A model generated the notes under the pieces. The model was not told the DNA's origin, did no database searches, and saw only the letters and a program-made list of their open reading frames with translations. Shown here piece after piece: positions 10,794-23,420 of a stretch of DNA of 64,000 nucleotides. The translations under genes were made by a program, and so were the position numbers. Position 1 is the stretch's first letter; every line of letters begins with the position of its first letter. This DNA comes from Siphonodentalium dalli (taxonomy: Eukaryota > Mollusca > Scaphopoda > Gadilida > Siphonodentaliidae), in NCBI GenBank assembly GCA_032622095.1, contig CP136065.1:18280134-18344133 (forward strand), written 5' to 3'.

Positions 10794-12594
10794 CTATTGA
10801 GAAGCGACTAGCTAACTGGTTCGCCAGGTGTACATGTCGTTATCCCCATGGGGTATGAGACACATAAAATGAGATGACCTTCTGTAAGCTTGTATACTCA
10901 TCGGTCATATGCCTTCATAGTTCAAGATGACGCACAAATATCATATTGAGCAAATATTTAAAATCGTAAGCTAGACACCGGAAAATGAAATGTTTGAAAC
11001 GTTATGATTAGAGGGACCCTACTCCCAGGAAGTGGTGAATACTTTGTCGGTGTGAGCTACCTAGATTTATCAGACAAAGAAATGGAAGCTGGTCCAGATA
11101 ATTATGGACGTGACGTGGCAAATCAGAATCTGTTATCAGGTAATCGTTCTGATATAACTATTCGGCACACCTACGCTTACGGCCATTATCGGCGCTAAGT
11201 GGAGAATGGATTTCGAAATGCCACATCGCGATATTAATTGTGGTTTTCATCTTTCCAGAAGGATACGAGCTATGTTATGCGTTTTGATACCTTCAAGTTG
11301 AACTAGTAGATGGTGTATGTACAGTTTCGTCCATACATACCGATATTATGACAAAAAGTGAAATTATGATGTGAAAATATCGATTTCCTTTCAATTTGTA
11401 GCCGCCAATTTAGCAGCGATCTTGGCTGTGAGTATCAATTGCCAAACCCTAATGAATACTTCATTTCACTATTCTATATCAACATGTAATGGTGGATAGA
11501 AATCGCGAAACAATAACGCCCATCGTAAGAAAGTAAAAGAATGTAGACTTGTTTTCAAATTTCGGTCGCCATTTTGGCCGCCATCTACGATTTGGAAAAC
11601 AATTTCTTGCATGAGATGTAAGGTAATAACTTCACCTCAGTATTTCCAACTCAACTGTAAGCATGGGTGGAGTTGTCTCGACAATAATGCCCAATGATGT
11701 GAATATGAGGGAATTTCGGTGATTTTTCAAAATCTGTCCGCCATTGTGGGCGCCATTTTGGATTTGGGGTACTTTTATTTGGATATGGTACAAGGAAAGT
11801 TCTTCGCATAAGTGTTCCCAACTCACAATAGTAAGCAGGTGTGGAGTTTTCATGACAATAATGCTCACTGATGTTTCTGGTGGCCATTTTGCCCAACATC
11901 TTGGATTTGGGTAAATATTCCTCAACTCAGGTATAAGGGGAATCATAGCTCGAGTATCTCCTGCACATATATATGCATGGGTGTTGTTATAATAGCAATA
12001 ACATTCATTGATTCGAAACATTACATCGCGTTATTAACGTAGATTCGGCTTTGGCCTATTATACCGGCATTTGGGAAAACGTGATATCGGACAAAAATAT
12101 CCCGCAATGAATGTATATTATGGTCCCCATGTGGTCGAAAATGACTCCTCTATATGATAAATGTATAACATGACGCAAAGATGCCAACATTTTCCCACAG
12201 AGACAAACGAAAGGTGGTAACATGTCAGAAAAATAGCATATTTTCACATTTCGGCGGCCATCTTGGCCGCCATATTGGATTCTGGTGTCGGATTTTTGGC
12301 TAATTTGTAAGGGTTGTATATTAGCATAACGAATCGAGCTGACAACACGACCGCATGTGATATCATATTTACTATAACGGCGATCAAAGAGACATGGTGC
12401 ATTTAAAAAAAATGGCCGCCATGATGGACGCCATCTTGTCTGGGGTATCTGCGGCCACTTTTTTTTCTTGTTAACAAGTGAAACAAATTATAGGAGACCT
12501 TAAGGAAGAAAATTAGTGGGGTGAAGTTGAGTCCTGTTGGGGGGGGGGGGGTGCAGAGGTCGACCAATATCTCCTGGACTATAGTGGGGTGTAA

Positions 12595-13680
12595 ATGTTT
12601 GTCAATAAATTATCTTATCTACAGTACACAGTGGCGTGAAGACTTACTGTCTTCAGACAATGTATCTCCCATAATCTGAGTGTCACGAAACTAGAATGTA
12701 TACAGGACTGTGTGGCATAGTCCATTAGTCTTATCGACGGGGCGTCCTATATACTATAATCTATTAAGCCAGTGTTAAGTGAAGTATATACACATGGGTT
12801 TCTAACATTTATACAATAAAAGTGAGCACAACTGCATGTGTGAATGCGAGGGCCTTCTTCAATTCTTTTCGCCATCAGGTATGCACTGCTGAAGGGATTC
12901 TGAACAGCAAAATGCTAAAACATATTTGTTATATGCTTGCCTATAAAAGAGCTGACAATTACTGAAACGTAGATCTCTTAGAAGTCACAGTGAAATACGA
13001 TTTGGGTAATTTCACTGTAGCTTTCGTTATTTCACTGTAGCTTTCGTTATTTCACTGTATAGCTTGCCGGCGGTTTACGCGAACGCGAATCAATACGCCC
13101 AGTACATACCGGACTCACCTGTTTGTAAACACTGCATGACACGCGATCTTTAATTAAGTTGAGTTAATAATTAATTAAGTTTTGAGTCAATTTAGCATTA
13201 ATAAGGCGCATATAATACAAAGAATATATTTATAGAAACATGATGTGTATTTTGTTTATACCATGACCATATCGATAAGGCTATATAATATTAGAAATTC
13301 AGAAATTAAAATAACAAAACAATTTGTCAACATTTAAAAACCCCGTATAGACTCCGCGGCAACTTAGTACTGTTACCTGACGATGGGATAACCTGTGGAA
13401 ATTGCATAAAAACTACTAAAATTTATGAATATATTATTTTGGTCACATAATATCATAGATGCCACATAATGGAGGTCCCAATATGTTACGAGCATTGTAG
13501 TTCCTAATTTACATGCAGGTATATCACTTTGCCGTTCAAAACGTATGGGAAACGTTTATACCTGCACCATGCCTTTATACCAAAATGCAGTGGCGATTAA
13601 CAACTGTTTTTCTCTCACAATGACCGTTTGTATAATAGTAGAGTTCGTGATCATGCTATATAAATAGAGTTTCTTGTTTG
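12595..13680. other. No gene recognised
   Basis: AT-rich DNA with a short tandem of GTAGCTTTCGTTATTTCACT at about 13015-13056 and a phrase at 12884-12900 related to the 175-bp repeat. No exon or RNA gene is visible. Confidence 0.45.
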
Positions 13681-13684
13681 AATA

Positions 13685-13830
13685 CGAAACATCTCATTCA
13701 TATCTTTAAAGATACGGGTGGCGGTGGGTATGCTGTTAAAATATTCACCTCCGTCAAAAACCGCCATAAACAGGAATAATAGTAAAATATAGACAGACCT
13801 TGTTCTTATACCAATCAGAAATATGGCATA
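13685..13830. repeat. Dispersed repeat fragment shared with 46365-46500
   Basis: The phrases GGTGGGTATGCTGTTAAA, ATATAGACAGA, GTTCTTATACCAATCA and AATATGGCATAAA recur with small changes at 46380-46490. The copies are diverged and non-coding. Terminal structures are not visible, so the family type is unknown. Confidence 0.5.
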
Positions 13831-14539
13831 AACAGTATGTTATTGTCAATTTGTTTCCCTTTGTTATGTGAACAAAAGCAAAAAAACGTGAGTGTTTCCT
13901 GGCTTTTGTTTAGATCCGGATATGGTAAACATAAAGAGCGTGAATTGTTACTGTTTTCCTGATATGGAAATAATAAAGAGCGTTTATATAATTTTTGGGT
14001 GGTTAACCAATAGAATTGCGCTGTGTTATGTAAACAGAAGCATAACTTCTGTAACACGAGCAGGCTCTTGTTTACGTACGCCATCGTACGTCTTGACGAC
14101 AATATAATATTTACGCGCTGATTATGTTCGGCATATGAACAAAACTATATTTATTTTAATATTCCTTCTTTGATGGCGATTTGAACAAATATGAATATTT
14201 CTGCAACGAACGCCGCCCGTGCCTTCAAAGAAGTATCGATTTTTCACCCGTGGCTTGCAGCCGCTCGTGAAGATTCGGTATTTCTGTCCAGACACTCATG
14301 AGATATGTCGGTATATTCAAACAAAACCTATATAGGTATTCTCTATTGTTACACGAATATGCATATACAAAGAAAGAATAAACCATTACATTGCATACTT
14401 TTATAACACCGTGTGTCAGCTTATTGAGGCAGCAGTCAATGGCTTGAATCAACACGATGTCACAACGCATTATAAGCCGTCATATACGACAGAGCTGGTT
14501 CTGTTCCAATAAACAAGATAAACGACAAGAGAAGGCAGT

Positions 14540-15324
14540 GGGGACCCGGGCAAATCGGATCGCACAGAAAAAACCAATCGCCTTTATTATTTCAATACTT
14601 GCAAATTATTCCAATTCTATATCCGTATTTAGAATAAGGTCGTTTCGGGTGTGGTTAATTTTTATACATTTCCACAGAGAACCAGGTATATATACTAAAA
14701 TTTGGTATGCCAGTAGAACATTTTCGTCAACATTTTACCAAATTTATAATTATTGTGCGTTTGCGCATATCCATTGCACATGTCGATTATAATATACCCA
14801 TACATCTATCAACCTGGATGAATGTTGTCGGTGTCTCAGCAGTATATATATGTGGAATAAGACACTCTGTCAATTTGCTAAATTTGATAGGACACGCGCG
14901 TAATGCCCTGGACTGTAAAACGATGTGCTGTGTGGGAAGCGGATCGGGAAAAGCGGATCATTCATACATTAACATGGACAATTTGATACGATTTGTCGTG
15001 CCTTGTCTTAGTTATTTGCAATAAATATGTATAATTGTCATAAATAAAACTAAAAAGCATAGGAATCATTGAATATTATTGCATTTTTAGGATTCGTTTG
15101 CTGATCCGTTTTGCCCGATGTGGTGATCCGATTTGCCCGACGGCCGGGCAAAGCGAATTAAAATTAAAAATCACCATAGAAACCAAACTAATAGATGCAT
15201 CTGAATGCATCCTACGTCAAATGTTATACCATCATGATTAGAAACTAACAGTCCAAATATCTCTAATTGCCGGTTGAATTTTGTAGAAGAAAATATTTCG
15301 TGATCCGCATTGCCCGGGTCCCCC
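14540..15324. mobile_element. Putative DNA element with GGGGACCCGGGCAA termini
   Basis: The left end GGGGACCCGGGCAAATCGGATC and the right end, in reverse complement GGGGACCCGGGCAATGCGGATC, form terminal inverted repeats of about 22 bp with two mismatches. Inside, the same word GATCCG-TTTGCCCG recurs at about 14937-14960 and at 15103-15150, as repeated subterminal sites often do in DNA transposons. Two open frames (14457-14792 and 14707-15024) overlap it but show no transposase motif. No target duplication was identified. Confidence 0.5.
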
Positions 15325-15568
15325 TACGTGTAAATTTATACGTGTATCTGGACAATATCCAGTTGTTCACCGAGGGGCAAGCGGTTCACATACAATCAGT
15401 AGAAGAATTTCTCTCTCTCGAGCTAACTTTCATCCACCAATAAACTGACAACATTATAATATGACCAAGTGCCTGGAACGAAGATAAACCTTAATAAAAA
15501 ATGAGGTTACGAAATACAGATTAATGTTGGGGATAGACACCTGATTAGCAAGTAGAATTTGCTCAAAT

Positions 15569-16020
15569 TTAAAGACCCACTTAATTTTCGAACCCCCAGA
15601 TTACATTATATAAAATATATGCCATATAATATACCATTTGAAAGAGGAACATTGTATTATCAACTTATCCCGTGTAATACACTGTGGACATGTTGTTTTT
15701 GTTGAGTTGCCAACGCGTTCTGTCATCTAGATTGCAGTAAAAAGCTGTATTCTTTTCAATGCATAACTCTTTATATTATAGATAGAGTTCTTCCCCTTCC
15801 ATTGAAACAGTTTGAATTATATTGCATTCTGGGAGCCAAAGGGGGGAAGTCATTCTATTATTTCAGCAGTTTTCTATTTCTCTGTGGACATCTTCTGAGA
15901 CACAGATGTTTCAAACAATGATGAATTATAGTATTATAATCATATTTTAGGGCATAGATTGCTATTAAAACCGTATATCAAGTCACTATACGGCGACTCG
16001 AAAATTAAGTGGACCTTTAA
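15569..16020. mobile_element. MITE family C, complete copy (TTAA-flanked)
   Basis: Begins TTAAAGACCCACTTAATTTT and ends AAAATTAAGTGGACCTTTAA, so the termini are inverted repeats and TTAA bounds both sides. The interior is AT-rich and non-coding. Another end of the same family is at 3545. The TTAA boundary suggests piggyBac-type mobilisation. Confidence 0.78.
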
Positions 16021-17557
16021 ATTATACGTCGATGTTACGCAGCGCTTGCTACGACTGCGGCGATGGTAGACATAAGTCACTTCATTGTATTGATAACAGT
16101 GGGACAGTTTATGTGACTGACGTAAATACCATTAATCCGTGGGATTTCGGAGAGTGAAACTCTGGGCTAAATTATCTAAATTCTTCATAAGGTTCCGTCA
16201 TAAACTATCTTTTCCTCTGTTTAATCGATATCGTTGACGATTTTTTCCAATCAGTTTGTAACAATTGCTGAATAAATCACCAACTCGGGGATATTTCCGC
16301 GCAATAACGGACGACATTTACGACAACAAAATCCCAGTCCCTGTCGGATGCAGGCGACAAATTCGGAAAACAAATGATGCGAGCAGACGACGTTACCAGC
16401 TGGGACATTGTTTATTGTTCGTATTGTACGTGGCCATGGCGATTGATATCTCTAACTGATGTCGCGAGAGAAATAGCAGTGTCACAGAGACACTACACCA
16501 TTGTTCACTTAGGTAGCAGTACACGATTTCACGGATTGTAGGGGGTCTGAAAAATAGAAAAATAAGTATATGGGGGCATAACAGCCAGAGTAGCTTGTGT
16601 TAAATGTGTCATTACTGGTTTGATGGTTTATTTATTTTACAAAACTGGGAAAGTTCTCAAAAAAGTGGAAAATTTGGATACGCAACAGGGTTTTTGTATT
16701 TAGTGAAGGCCAACTCTGTGTTATTGGTTACAGGAAAATAGAATGATTTCTCTCCCCTGAATTCTGTGATCTGCGCTTGCAAGACATTTAAAAAAAAATT
16801 GATATGATAACTTTTTTTCTATTTCAAATATTTCTCAGCTCTAACATAGCTCTATCACGTGGAAGAAGCTTATTTACTGACATTCGCTCTGTCGTGGTCT
16901 GTTTTTGGGTTGAAAATGGTAAATTGAGTAAAAAAATGGGTAAAATTCAGCGTTTTGTGTGTGAAAACTAAGGGGCATAGCTCAATGACAAATTGTACAA
17001 AGAAGCTAAAGTACAGACATATGAGTACATCTAAAATGTCTGTCGAAATTAAAACATGCTTAATGGGACCTATACCAAAGATAATGGCTCAGAATTGATT
17101 TGAAGTACAGTACCCCCTCCAAGGTTGGCCAAAATTGCTGGAAATCGTGTATTGCTACCTTAGGCCAGGATTACACGTTCTCATTCTTTTTGCAACCGGT
17201 TTAGCGATACTATACGCGTCACAGCTTCTTCATAATCATATTGTTTTGGCACGCTTTCTCTCGTTTCCACTCGAGTAGACGTTTACTTCTGAAAAAAGTC
17301 TTAAAACTGAAAAAAAATTCTGCATATCACGTATTTGAAGCAGGATTTCGTTTTCAATTATCGTATCTAGCAAAACTATCCACATACCTAAAATTAAAAA
17401 TCTTCTTTTCTCTGGAATTGGAGCATTTTCCCATATCGTCTCCAAACATAGCAAAATGGCTTTATTATTAGTAAAAAAAAAACGAAGAAAGAGAAGGGTA
17501 AATCCGTATTCGTAGAATATTTCCCTCAGTGACACTTTGACATATGGATCAACCATG
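16021..17557. other. No gene recognised
   Basis: Two frames (16265-16459 plus, 17236-17556 minus) lack recognisable domains. The minus frame begins with residues that superficially recall a C2 domain but has no further match. The rest is AT-rich with poly-A and poly-T runs. Confidence 0.45.
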
Positions 17558-19050
17558 TGGTTAGGGTTATGACAAGGGTTAGGGTTATGACAAGGGTTAG
17601 GGTTATGACAAGGGTCAGGGTTATGGTTAGGGCAAGGGTTCGGTTTACAGTTATGGCGTTATCCTTATTGTTACGATTGTGGTTTTCATTTGGCTTTGTG
17701 TTATGATTAAGGTTATGGCTAAGGTTATGATTATGGTTCGGGCTATGATTAGGGCTAGGGTTATGCACCGTTATTTCATTTGGCTTTGTATTATGATTAA
17801 CCCTTTACCCAACAAACCGGCCAAAACCGGCCAAATAAAGCTTCAACAGCCTAAAATATCTTCGGTCTGTCTCAATAGAACCATACAAATATGGATATCA
17901 TTGGAACCGGCTCCTTGACGACATTGTGATAGTTACAGTTATGCCCTGTGCCAATGCATTCTCTTATATATGCGAGTCGACCATAGGTCGCCTCGCATAT
18001 ATAAGAGAATGCATTGGCCTAAAAAAAATCTTTTTTTAACACTTTTTACCATTTTTTCTTACATTCTTTAACAATTTTATAATTTTTAATGTGTTAAGCC
18101 AATGCATTCTCTTATATATGCGAGGCGACCTATGGTCGACTCGCATATATAAGAGAATGCATTGGCACAGGGCCCTTCTGTTGGGTAAAGGGTTAAGGTT
18201 ATGGCTAAGGTTATGATTATGGTTCGGGCTATGATTAGGGCTAGGGTTATGCAACGTTATTTCTAGGGTTATGGTTAGGGTTGGAGTTAGGTTTATGAAT
18301 GGGGTTAAGGTAATCTTCAGGGTTAGCGTTATGGACAGGAGTCGTGTTATGGTTATAGTCAGTGTTACGCTTATGGCTAGGGTTCGGGTTAAGTTGTGAT
18401 GAGGTAAGGTTTAGTGGGTTATGGTTAAGGTCAGGGCTATGACTGATGTATGTTATAGTTTTATGGGTTTAGCATTAGCGTTAACCGTTGTGGCTAGGTA
18501 TAGGGCTAGGGTTATTGTTAATTAGGTTAGGTTATGGTTAGGATTATGGTTATGTATAGGGTTAGGTTTAGGCATATGACTAGGTTGTGGTTAGGGCTAG
18601 GGTTATGTTCATGGCTAGGGTTAGTATTATGGTTAGACTTAGGCTTAGTGTTATGCTAGGGACATGCCTAGGGGTAGGTTTATGAGTATGATTTAGTTAT
18701 GGTTTGGTTTATGACTGTAGGGTTAGGGTTATTGATAAGGTTATCGTCGGGTTTATGGCTAGCGCCAGGTTGATAGCTGGGGGTAGCGATATGGTTAGGG
18801 TTAGGCCCTAGGGTCAGGGCTAGGTTTAAGTGTTGTGGCTAGATTAAGGTTTTGGTTAGGGTGATGGTTATGGTTATGCCATTATGGCTTGGGTCAGGGT
18901 TCGGGTTATTGCTGTGGTTATAAAGCTTTAGGTGTATGGGTAGGGTTAGGGTTATGGCTAATGTTATGGCTATTTTCAAGGTTATGGCTATGGTAAATAT
19001 TAGGGTTAAGGTTAGGTTCAGTGTTAGGGCTAGGTTTAGGGTTACTTGTA
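17558..19050. repeat. Degenerate telomere-like repeats (TTAGGG/TTATGG), interrupted
   Basis: The plus strand is a long G/T-rich run of variants such as GGGTTAGGGTTATGAC, GGTTATGGCTAGGGTTA and GGGCTAGGGTTATG. The start is the most regular, with a 17-18-bp unit repeated about four times at 17572-17640. A 90-bp higher unit is tandemly duplicated (17701-17790 and from 17791) and split by MITE A2. TTAGGG is the usual animal telomere unit, so this may be an old interstitial telomeric tract or a telomere-derived satellite. The minus-strand frames of T/L/N residues are artefacts. Confidence 0.8.
17797..18196 (+). mobile_element. MITE family A, copy A2, inserted in telomere-like repeat
   Basis: TTAA at 17797-17800 and 18193-18196 flank CCCTTTACCCAACA termini and the two-hairpin core. 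The preceding tandem copy of the host sequence (17701-17720) reads TTATGATTAAGGTTATGG with a single TTAA. The filled copy reads TTATGATTAA, then the element, then TTAAGGTTATGG. This in-window empty site shows that TTAA was duplicated on insertion. Nearly identical in sequence to A1 and A3. Confidence 0.95.
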
Positions 19051-19506
19051 GCGAGAGTGGGGGTATCGATAAGGTATCAGATAACGACGAACAAGTGATC
19101 GACTGTACGGTCTCGTGGCAGACTAAAACTCTATGATATGTTGATGTGATGTTTCCCCGCGATAAAATAGCAGGTTCTATCATGGCTACCTACTGCGCCG
19201 CCCCTAGGTTCTATATAATAATCCTTTGATATATTCAGAGGGTTGACATCGAAGATCGATCCATGTTTAGTTAAACTTTCTAAATGTCTATTCATTGTTA
19301 TAAACCATACATGTTAAGATGTACTCATTTTTTTAGGGTGTTTTGATGATAAAGTGCAGAAGAAACCCATAGGAACACCATGAAACAAACCGATTAGCCG
19401 GACGTCGATATCCACGAATGAATGGGAATCACGTCTCTACCCACCAGTTATTTTATAAGGGATCAAGGAACTCCTGATATCTCATCACGTAAGGTACACG
19501 GTGCAT
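19051..19506. other. No gene recognised
   Basis: Unique-looking DNA between the telomere-like tract and the minisatellite. No frame with recognisable domains was found. Confidence 0.4.
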
Positions 19507-21119
19507 TAGGCCGACCTAAACCTTAATGCAGCGATTCCCTGGGCACGAGGGCCGACATAGACCTTAATGCAGCGATTCCCTGGGCACGAGGGCCGACCTA
19601 AACCTTAATACAGCGATTCCCGGGTTACGAGGGCCGACACAGACCTTAATGCAGCGATATCCGGGGCGCGAGGCCTACATATAGACCTTAATGCAGCGAT
19701 TCCCGGGGCACGAGGGCCGACATAGACCTCAATGCAGCGATTCCATGGGCACGAGGGCCGACCTAAACCGTAATGCAGCGATTCCCGGGACACGAGGACC
19801 GACATAAACCTTAATGCTGCGATTCACAGGGCACGAGGGGCGACCTAAACCTTAATACAGCGATTCCCGGGACACGAGGGCCGACATAAACCTTAATGAA
19901 GCGATTCCCAGGGCACGAGGGGCGACATAGACCTTAATGCAGCGATTCCCTGGGCACGAGGGCCAACCTAAACCTTAATGCAGCGATTCCCGGGGCACGA
20001 GGGCCGACATATACCTTAATGCAGCGATTCCCTGGGCACGAGGGCCGACCTAAACCTTAATACAGCGATTCCCGGGACACGAGGGCCGACATAAACCTTA
20101 ATGCAGCGATTCCCAGGGCACGAGGGGCGACATATACCTTAATGCAGCGATTCCCTGGGCACGAGGGCCGACATAAACCTTAATGCAGCGATTCCCGAGG
20201 CACGAGGGCCGACATATACCTTAATGCAGCGATTCCCTGGGCACGAGGGCCGACCTAAACCTTAATACAGCGATTCCCGGGACACGAGGGCCGACATAAA
20301 CCTTAATGCAGCGATTCCCAGGGCACGAGGGCCGACATAGACCTTAATGAAGAGATTCCCGGGGCACGAGGGCGACATAAACCTTAATGCAGCGATTCCC
20401 TGGGCACGAGAGCCGACATATAGACCTTAATGCAGTGATTCCCGGGGCACGAGGGCCGACATAGACCTTAATGCAGCAATTCCCAGGGCACGAGGAGCGA
20501 CATAGACCTTAATGCAGCGATTCCCAGGGCACGAGGAGCGACATAAACCTTAATGCAGCGATTCCCAGGGCACGAGAGCCGACATATACCTTAATGCATG
20601 CAGCGATTCCGGGGACACGAGGACCGACATAAACCTTAATGCAGCGATTCAAAGGGCACGAGGGGCGACATAGACCTTAATGAAGAGATTCCCGGGGCAC
20701 GAGGGCGACATAAACCTTAATGCAGCGATTCCCGGGGCACGAGGGCCGACACATATACCTTAATGCAGCGATTCCCGGGGCACGAGGGCCGACATAGACC
20801 ATAATGCAGCAATTCCCGGGGCACGAAGGCCGACATAGACCATAATGCAGTGATTCCCGGGGCACGAGGGCCGTCATAGACATTAATGAAGAGATTCCCG
20901 GGCACGCGAGGGCGACATAAACCGTAATGCAGCGATTCCCAGGGCACGAGGGCCGACACATATACCTTAATGCAGCGATTCCCGGGGCACGAGGGCCGAC
21001 ATAGACCATAATGCAGCAATTCCCGGGGCACGAAGGCCGACATAGACCATAATGCAGCGATTCCCGGGGCACGAGCGCCGACATAGACAATAATGCAGCG
21101 ATTCCCGGGGCACGAGCGC
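19507..21119. repeat. 41-bp minisatellite array, ~39 units
   Basis: The unit is about 41 bp: GCAGCGATTCCCGGGGCACG, then AGGGCCGACATA, then GACCTTAAT. Variants include CCTGGGCACG, ACCTAAACC and CACATATACC, and adjacent groups of units share variants, which hints at larger duplicated blocks. Because 41 is not a multiple of 3, one strand reads through all three phases in succession. This produces the artefactual C/P/G-rich minus-strand frames (19605-19805, 20677-21155). Confidence 0.95.
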
Positions 21120-22565
21120 GGATTTGTGATACGTGGAGTGGGGAAGGAACCACAACTCGTGTATCTGGACTCGGTTTTCAGTAGTTGACCAGGTGGTGTC
21201 GAGTTTTACGTGCTTTGGGTTGGCTTTCCGGAGATAATGACCAGCTGTGTAGTCTTTCCTCCTTCGATAAACTGGAAACGTTGTGGTATATGTGGCCTAT
21301 AATTGTTGAAAATATATATAAACCACAATAAACCAAAACTAGATCGGCAATTGGTTAATTTAAATTGAAAATTGCTTAGGTAACTTGTACAACAGCCCTA
21401 ATTGTGTGTTCGATTGTCCATGTTTGCTTGTTTACTACATATATATATATTGTTTTTAGCCTCATTCCGAAGTTGTGTGATATCACATCCATCAAAGGGC
21501 AACTTTTTTGGTTAATTTGAAACTGTTCCAGACTGTCGTTAGGTGTAATAGCCTTCGTGAACCGGAGGTGCGAGAATGATTACTTCTTCGCTCGTAAATT
21601 TCGATTGGATCCGAGGCCGACTCTTAATTGCACGCTACGACATCAAGAGACGAAGGACAGTTATCATGATTAAATCAACGACCCAATAAAGTGAACATTA
21701 TCGGGACTTCAATCGCAGCTTTGTGAAACCGGGAGGCAAATTTATGGGTGTTTTTTGTTCACTTTTCTACACAGTCATGCAATCGATCCGCGATCTACGA
21801 CCTTGTAGCGGAAATTGATGTGCGTTATTTGGGAATCAATTAGTTGAAGGCAAATTGCCCATGACAAGGACCTCTGATTCCGGAGAAATCCGACCAAATT
21901 GAAATACGATCTTCTTTATGAAGCTCTGGGAGTCGAATTCACACTACGCAGTGCATGATTTGATATCTGCTGATCATGCGATCGTGTATCGACACATTGC
22001 CGTACACTGTAATGACTGTAGTTTTTTGTTTCCTTAACTTCTGTCGTTTGCTCAAGTCTGGAACAGATTGTATACTGCAATTTTACTGGTCTAAAATTTC
22101 CAAATGACGTTTATTACCGCATGTGCCAACTTTTGAAAATTTGACCACATTGGGGGTGGGGCGGGGTAAACACCGACATTCCCTGTCGTCACTTCCCGTG
22201 GGACTGTAATTATGATAGTGAACTCAGTACGGTCTATTGTGAATAATGTCTTAATGTCAGCTGTTGTGTCAATCTTGTAAAGTTCTGAGTAAACACATTT
22301 CATTGTAACTCGAGCAATATCATGACGAATTCGGATCGGTTTTGTTATATAATTGTACTATTTGCTGAGAAAAGTGTCCAGTTTTGGGATAATACACTAC
22401 GAACAAACAAAGCGACGAGAATTTCTCGCAATCTGTTCGCGGAAAGTAAACATGACCAGCCGTTCAATGTGGGGGCAAATATATTTTATGGAAGTTTGTT
22501 TCCAGATCAATAGCTCAATTAGTCATGAGTCGGAAGCGGCATGACGTGGATTTCTCATAAACTCA
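21120..22565. other. No gene recognised
   Basis: Several short frames (22091-22303, 22322-22544) carry no recognisable domain. No repeat structure or RNA gene was noticed. Confidence 0.4.
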
Positions 22566-22599
22566 GAGTATTCCGATAACATGCATGCACCCTCGTTAA

Positions 22600-23420
22600 C
22601 AGAGCATCACATACCAACCTGAGTTACTGCGATCAGCAGCAACAGTTTAATGCAGTAATTGTAGACGAGCCCAAGATGAAAGCAACCCTTTAACGTTGTA
22701 AGATTTGCAGTAAACCGCGATTATTTAATTTGGTTTAATGGGACTTATCGTCGTTTCAGCCGATACGCTATCTCACGATGTTGACAGTTTTATTAGATGA
22801 GATTAATATCATTGGTTAATCATCCCGACGCATGCAGAAACCATCGACCCATGTTGGGCAACTCACAAACTTGCCCATGTATCAGGCACATGCTTGTGTC
22901 GGCCTATTGGGCCATGCACCTCACCAATTGAGGCATCAGAGACCCCCATTGTCGAACCCTACATGAGATGGATTCTTCAAAGTGTCAGGACCTCGAATCC
23001 GGTAACCCGCATCCTCGATAAGAGAGCATCACAGACCGACCTATATATATGCTACGGCGATCAGCAGCCATGCAATGCAGTAACTGTAGACGAGCTCAAG
23101 ATGAAAGAAACCCCACAGAATGGTGTGTGATATCACGAAACCACGTTAAGATTATTTGAGTTGCTTTAATGGGATATATCGTCGTTTCAGCCGACAGGCC
23201 ATATCACGATGCTGTCATTTTTATTATTAATAGCATCACCGGTTAATCAACCCGCTGCATATAGATACCATGGACACCTGTTCAGCAACGGACAATCTTT
23301 CCCACAGACACGAATGAGGTTACCATGGTTATCACACGTTTGCGTGAGCCATACACTTTTCACCTGAAATTAGAACCGGCTTCGCCCGCTCCATGCACCT
23401 TACCGACTGTCACAGGCCCA
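22600..23420. repeat. Direct duplication (~424-bp period) of a SINE-related block
   Basis: GAGCATCACA at 22601 and 23024 starts two copies that continue through GATCAGCAGC, TGCAGTAA-TGTAGACGAG, AAGATGAAAG and a block reading TCGTCGTTTCAGCCGA then TATCACGATG-TG. That last block resembles the 3' part of the tRNA-derived SINE family at 56593 and 58376 in reverse orientation. The frame at 22894-23130 spans part of it and is not recognised as a gene. Confidence 0.7.

Larger units (their letters stand above)
7628..12590. mobile_element. Large fold-back element: 5-kb inverted repeat
   Basis: The left arm (7628 to about 9880) is matched in reverse complement by the right arm (about 10400-12590) around a ~0.5-kb spacer. 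The outer ~1.4 kb of each arm (7628-9000 against 11210-12590) is nearly identical by eye. The inner ~0.8 kb (9001-9880 against 10400-11209) is homologous but clearly more diverged, with many indels. The outer ends both read ATATTGGTCGACCTCTGCAC near the tips. Each outer arm contains about five degenerate subrepeats, each with a paired ATGGCGGCC/AATGGCC phrase. No target duplication was found. It could be a fold-back transposon or an inverted segmental duplication. Confidence 0.85.

Noticed and set aside
11004-11198. Small gene in the fold-back
   Set aside because: The mirrored left arm does not keep the frame open. No domain or splice context; treated as part of the diverged inner arm.
17236-17556. 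C2-domain protein (DPYVKVSL at the start of a minus frame)
   Set aside because: Only eight residues match; the rest has no C2 features and no exon signals.
20677-21155. Cys/Pro/Gly-rich secreted or zinc-binding protein
   Set aside because: The frame is the 41-bp minisatellite read through three phases. Overlapping frames on the same strand give similar text.
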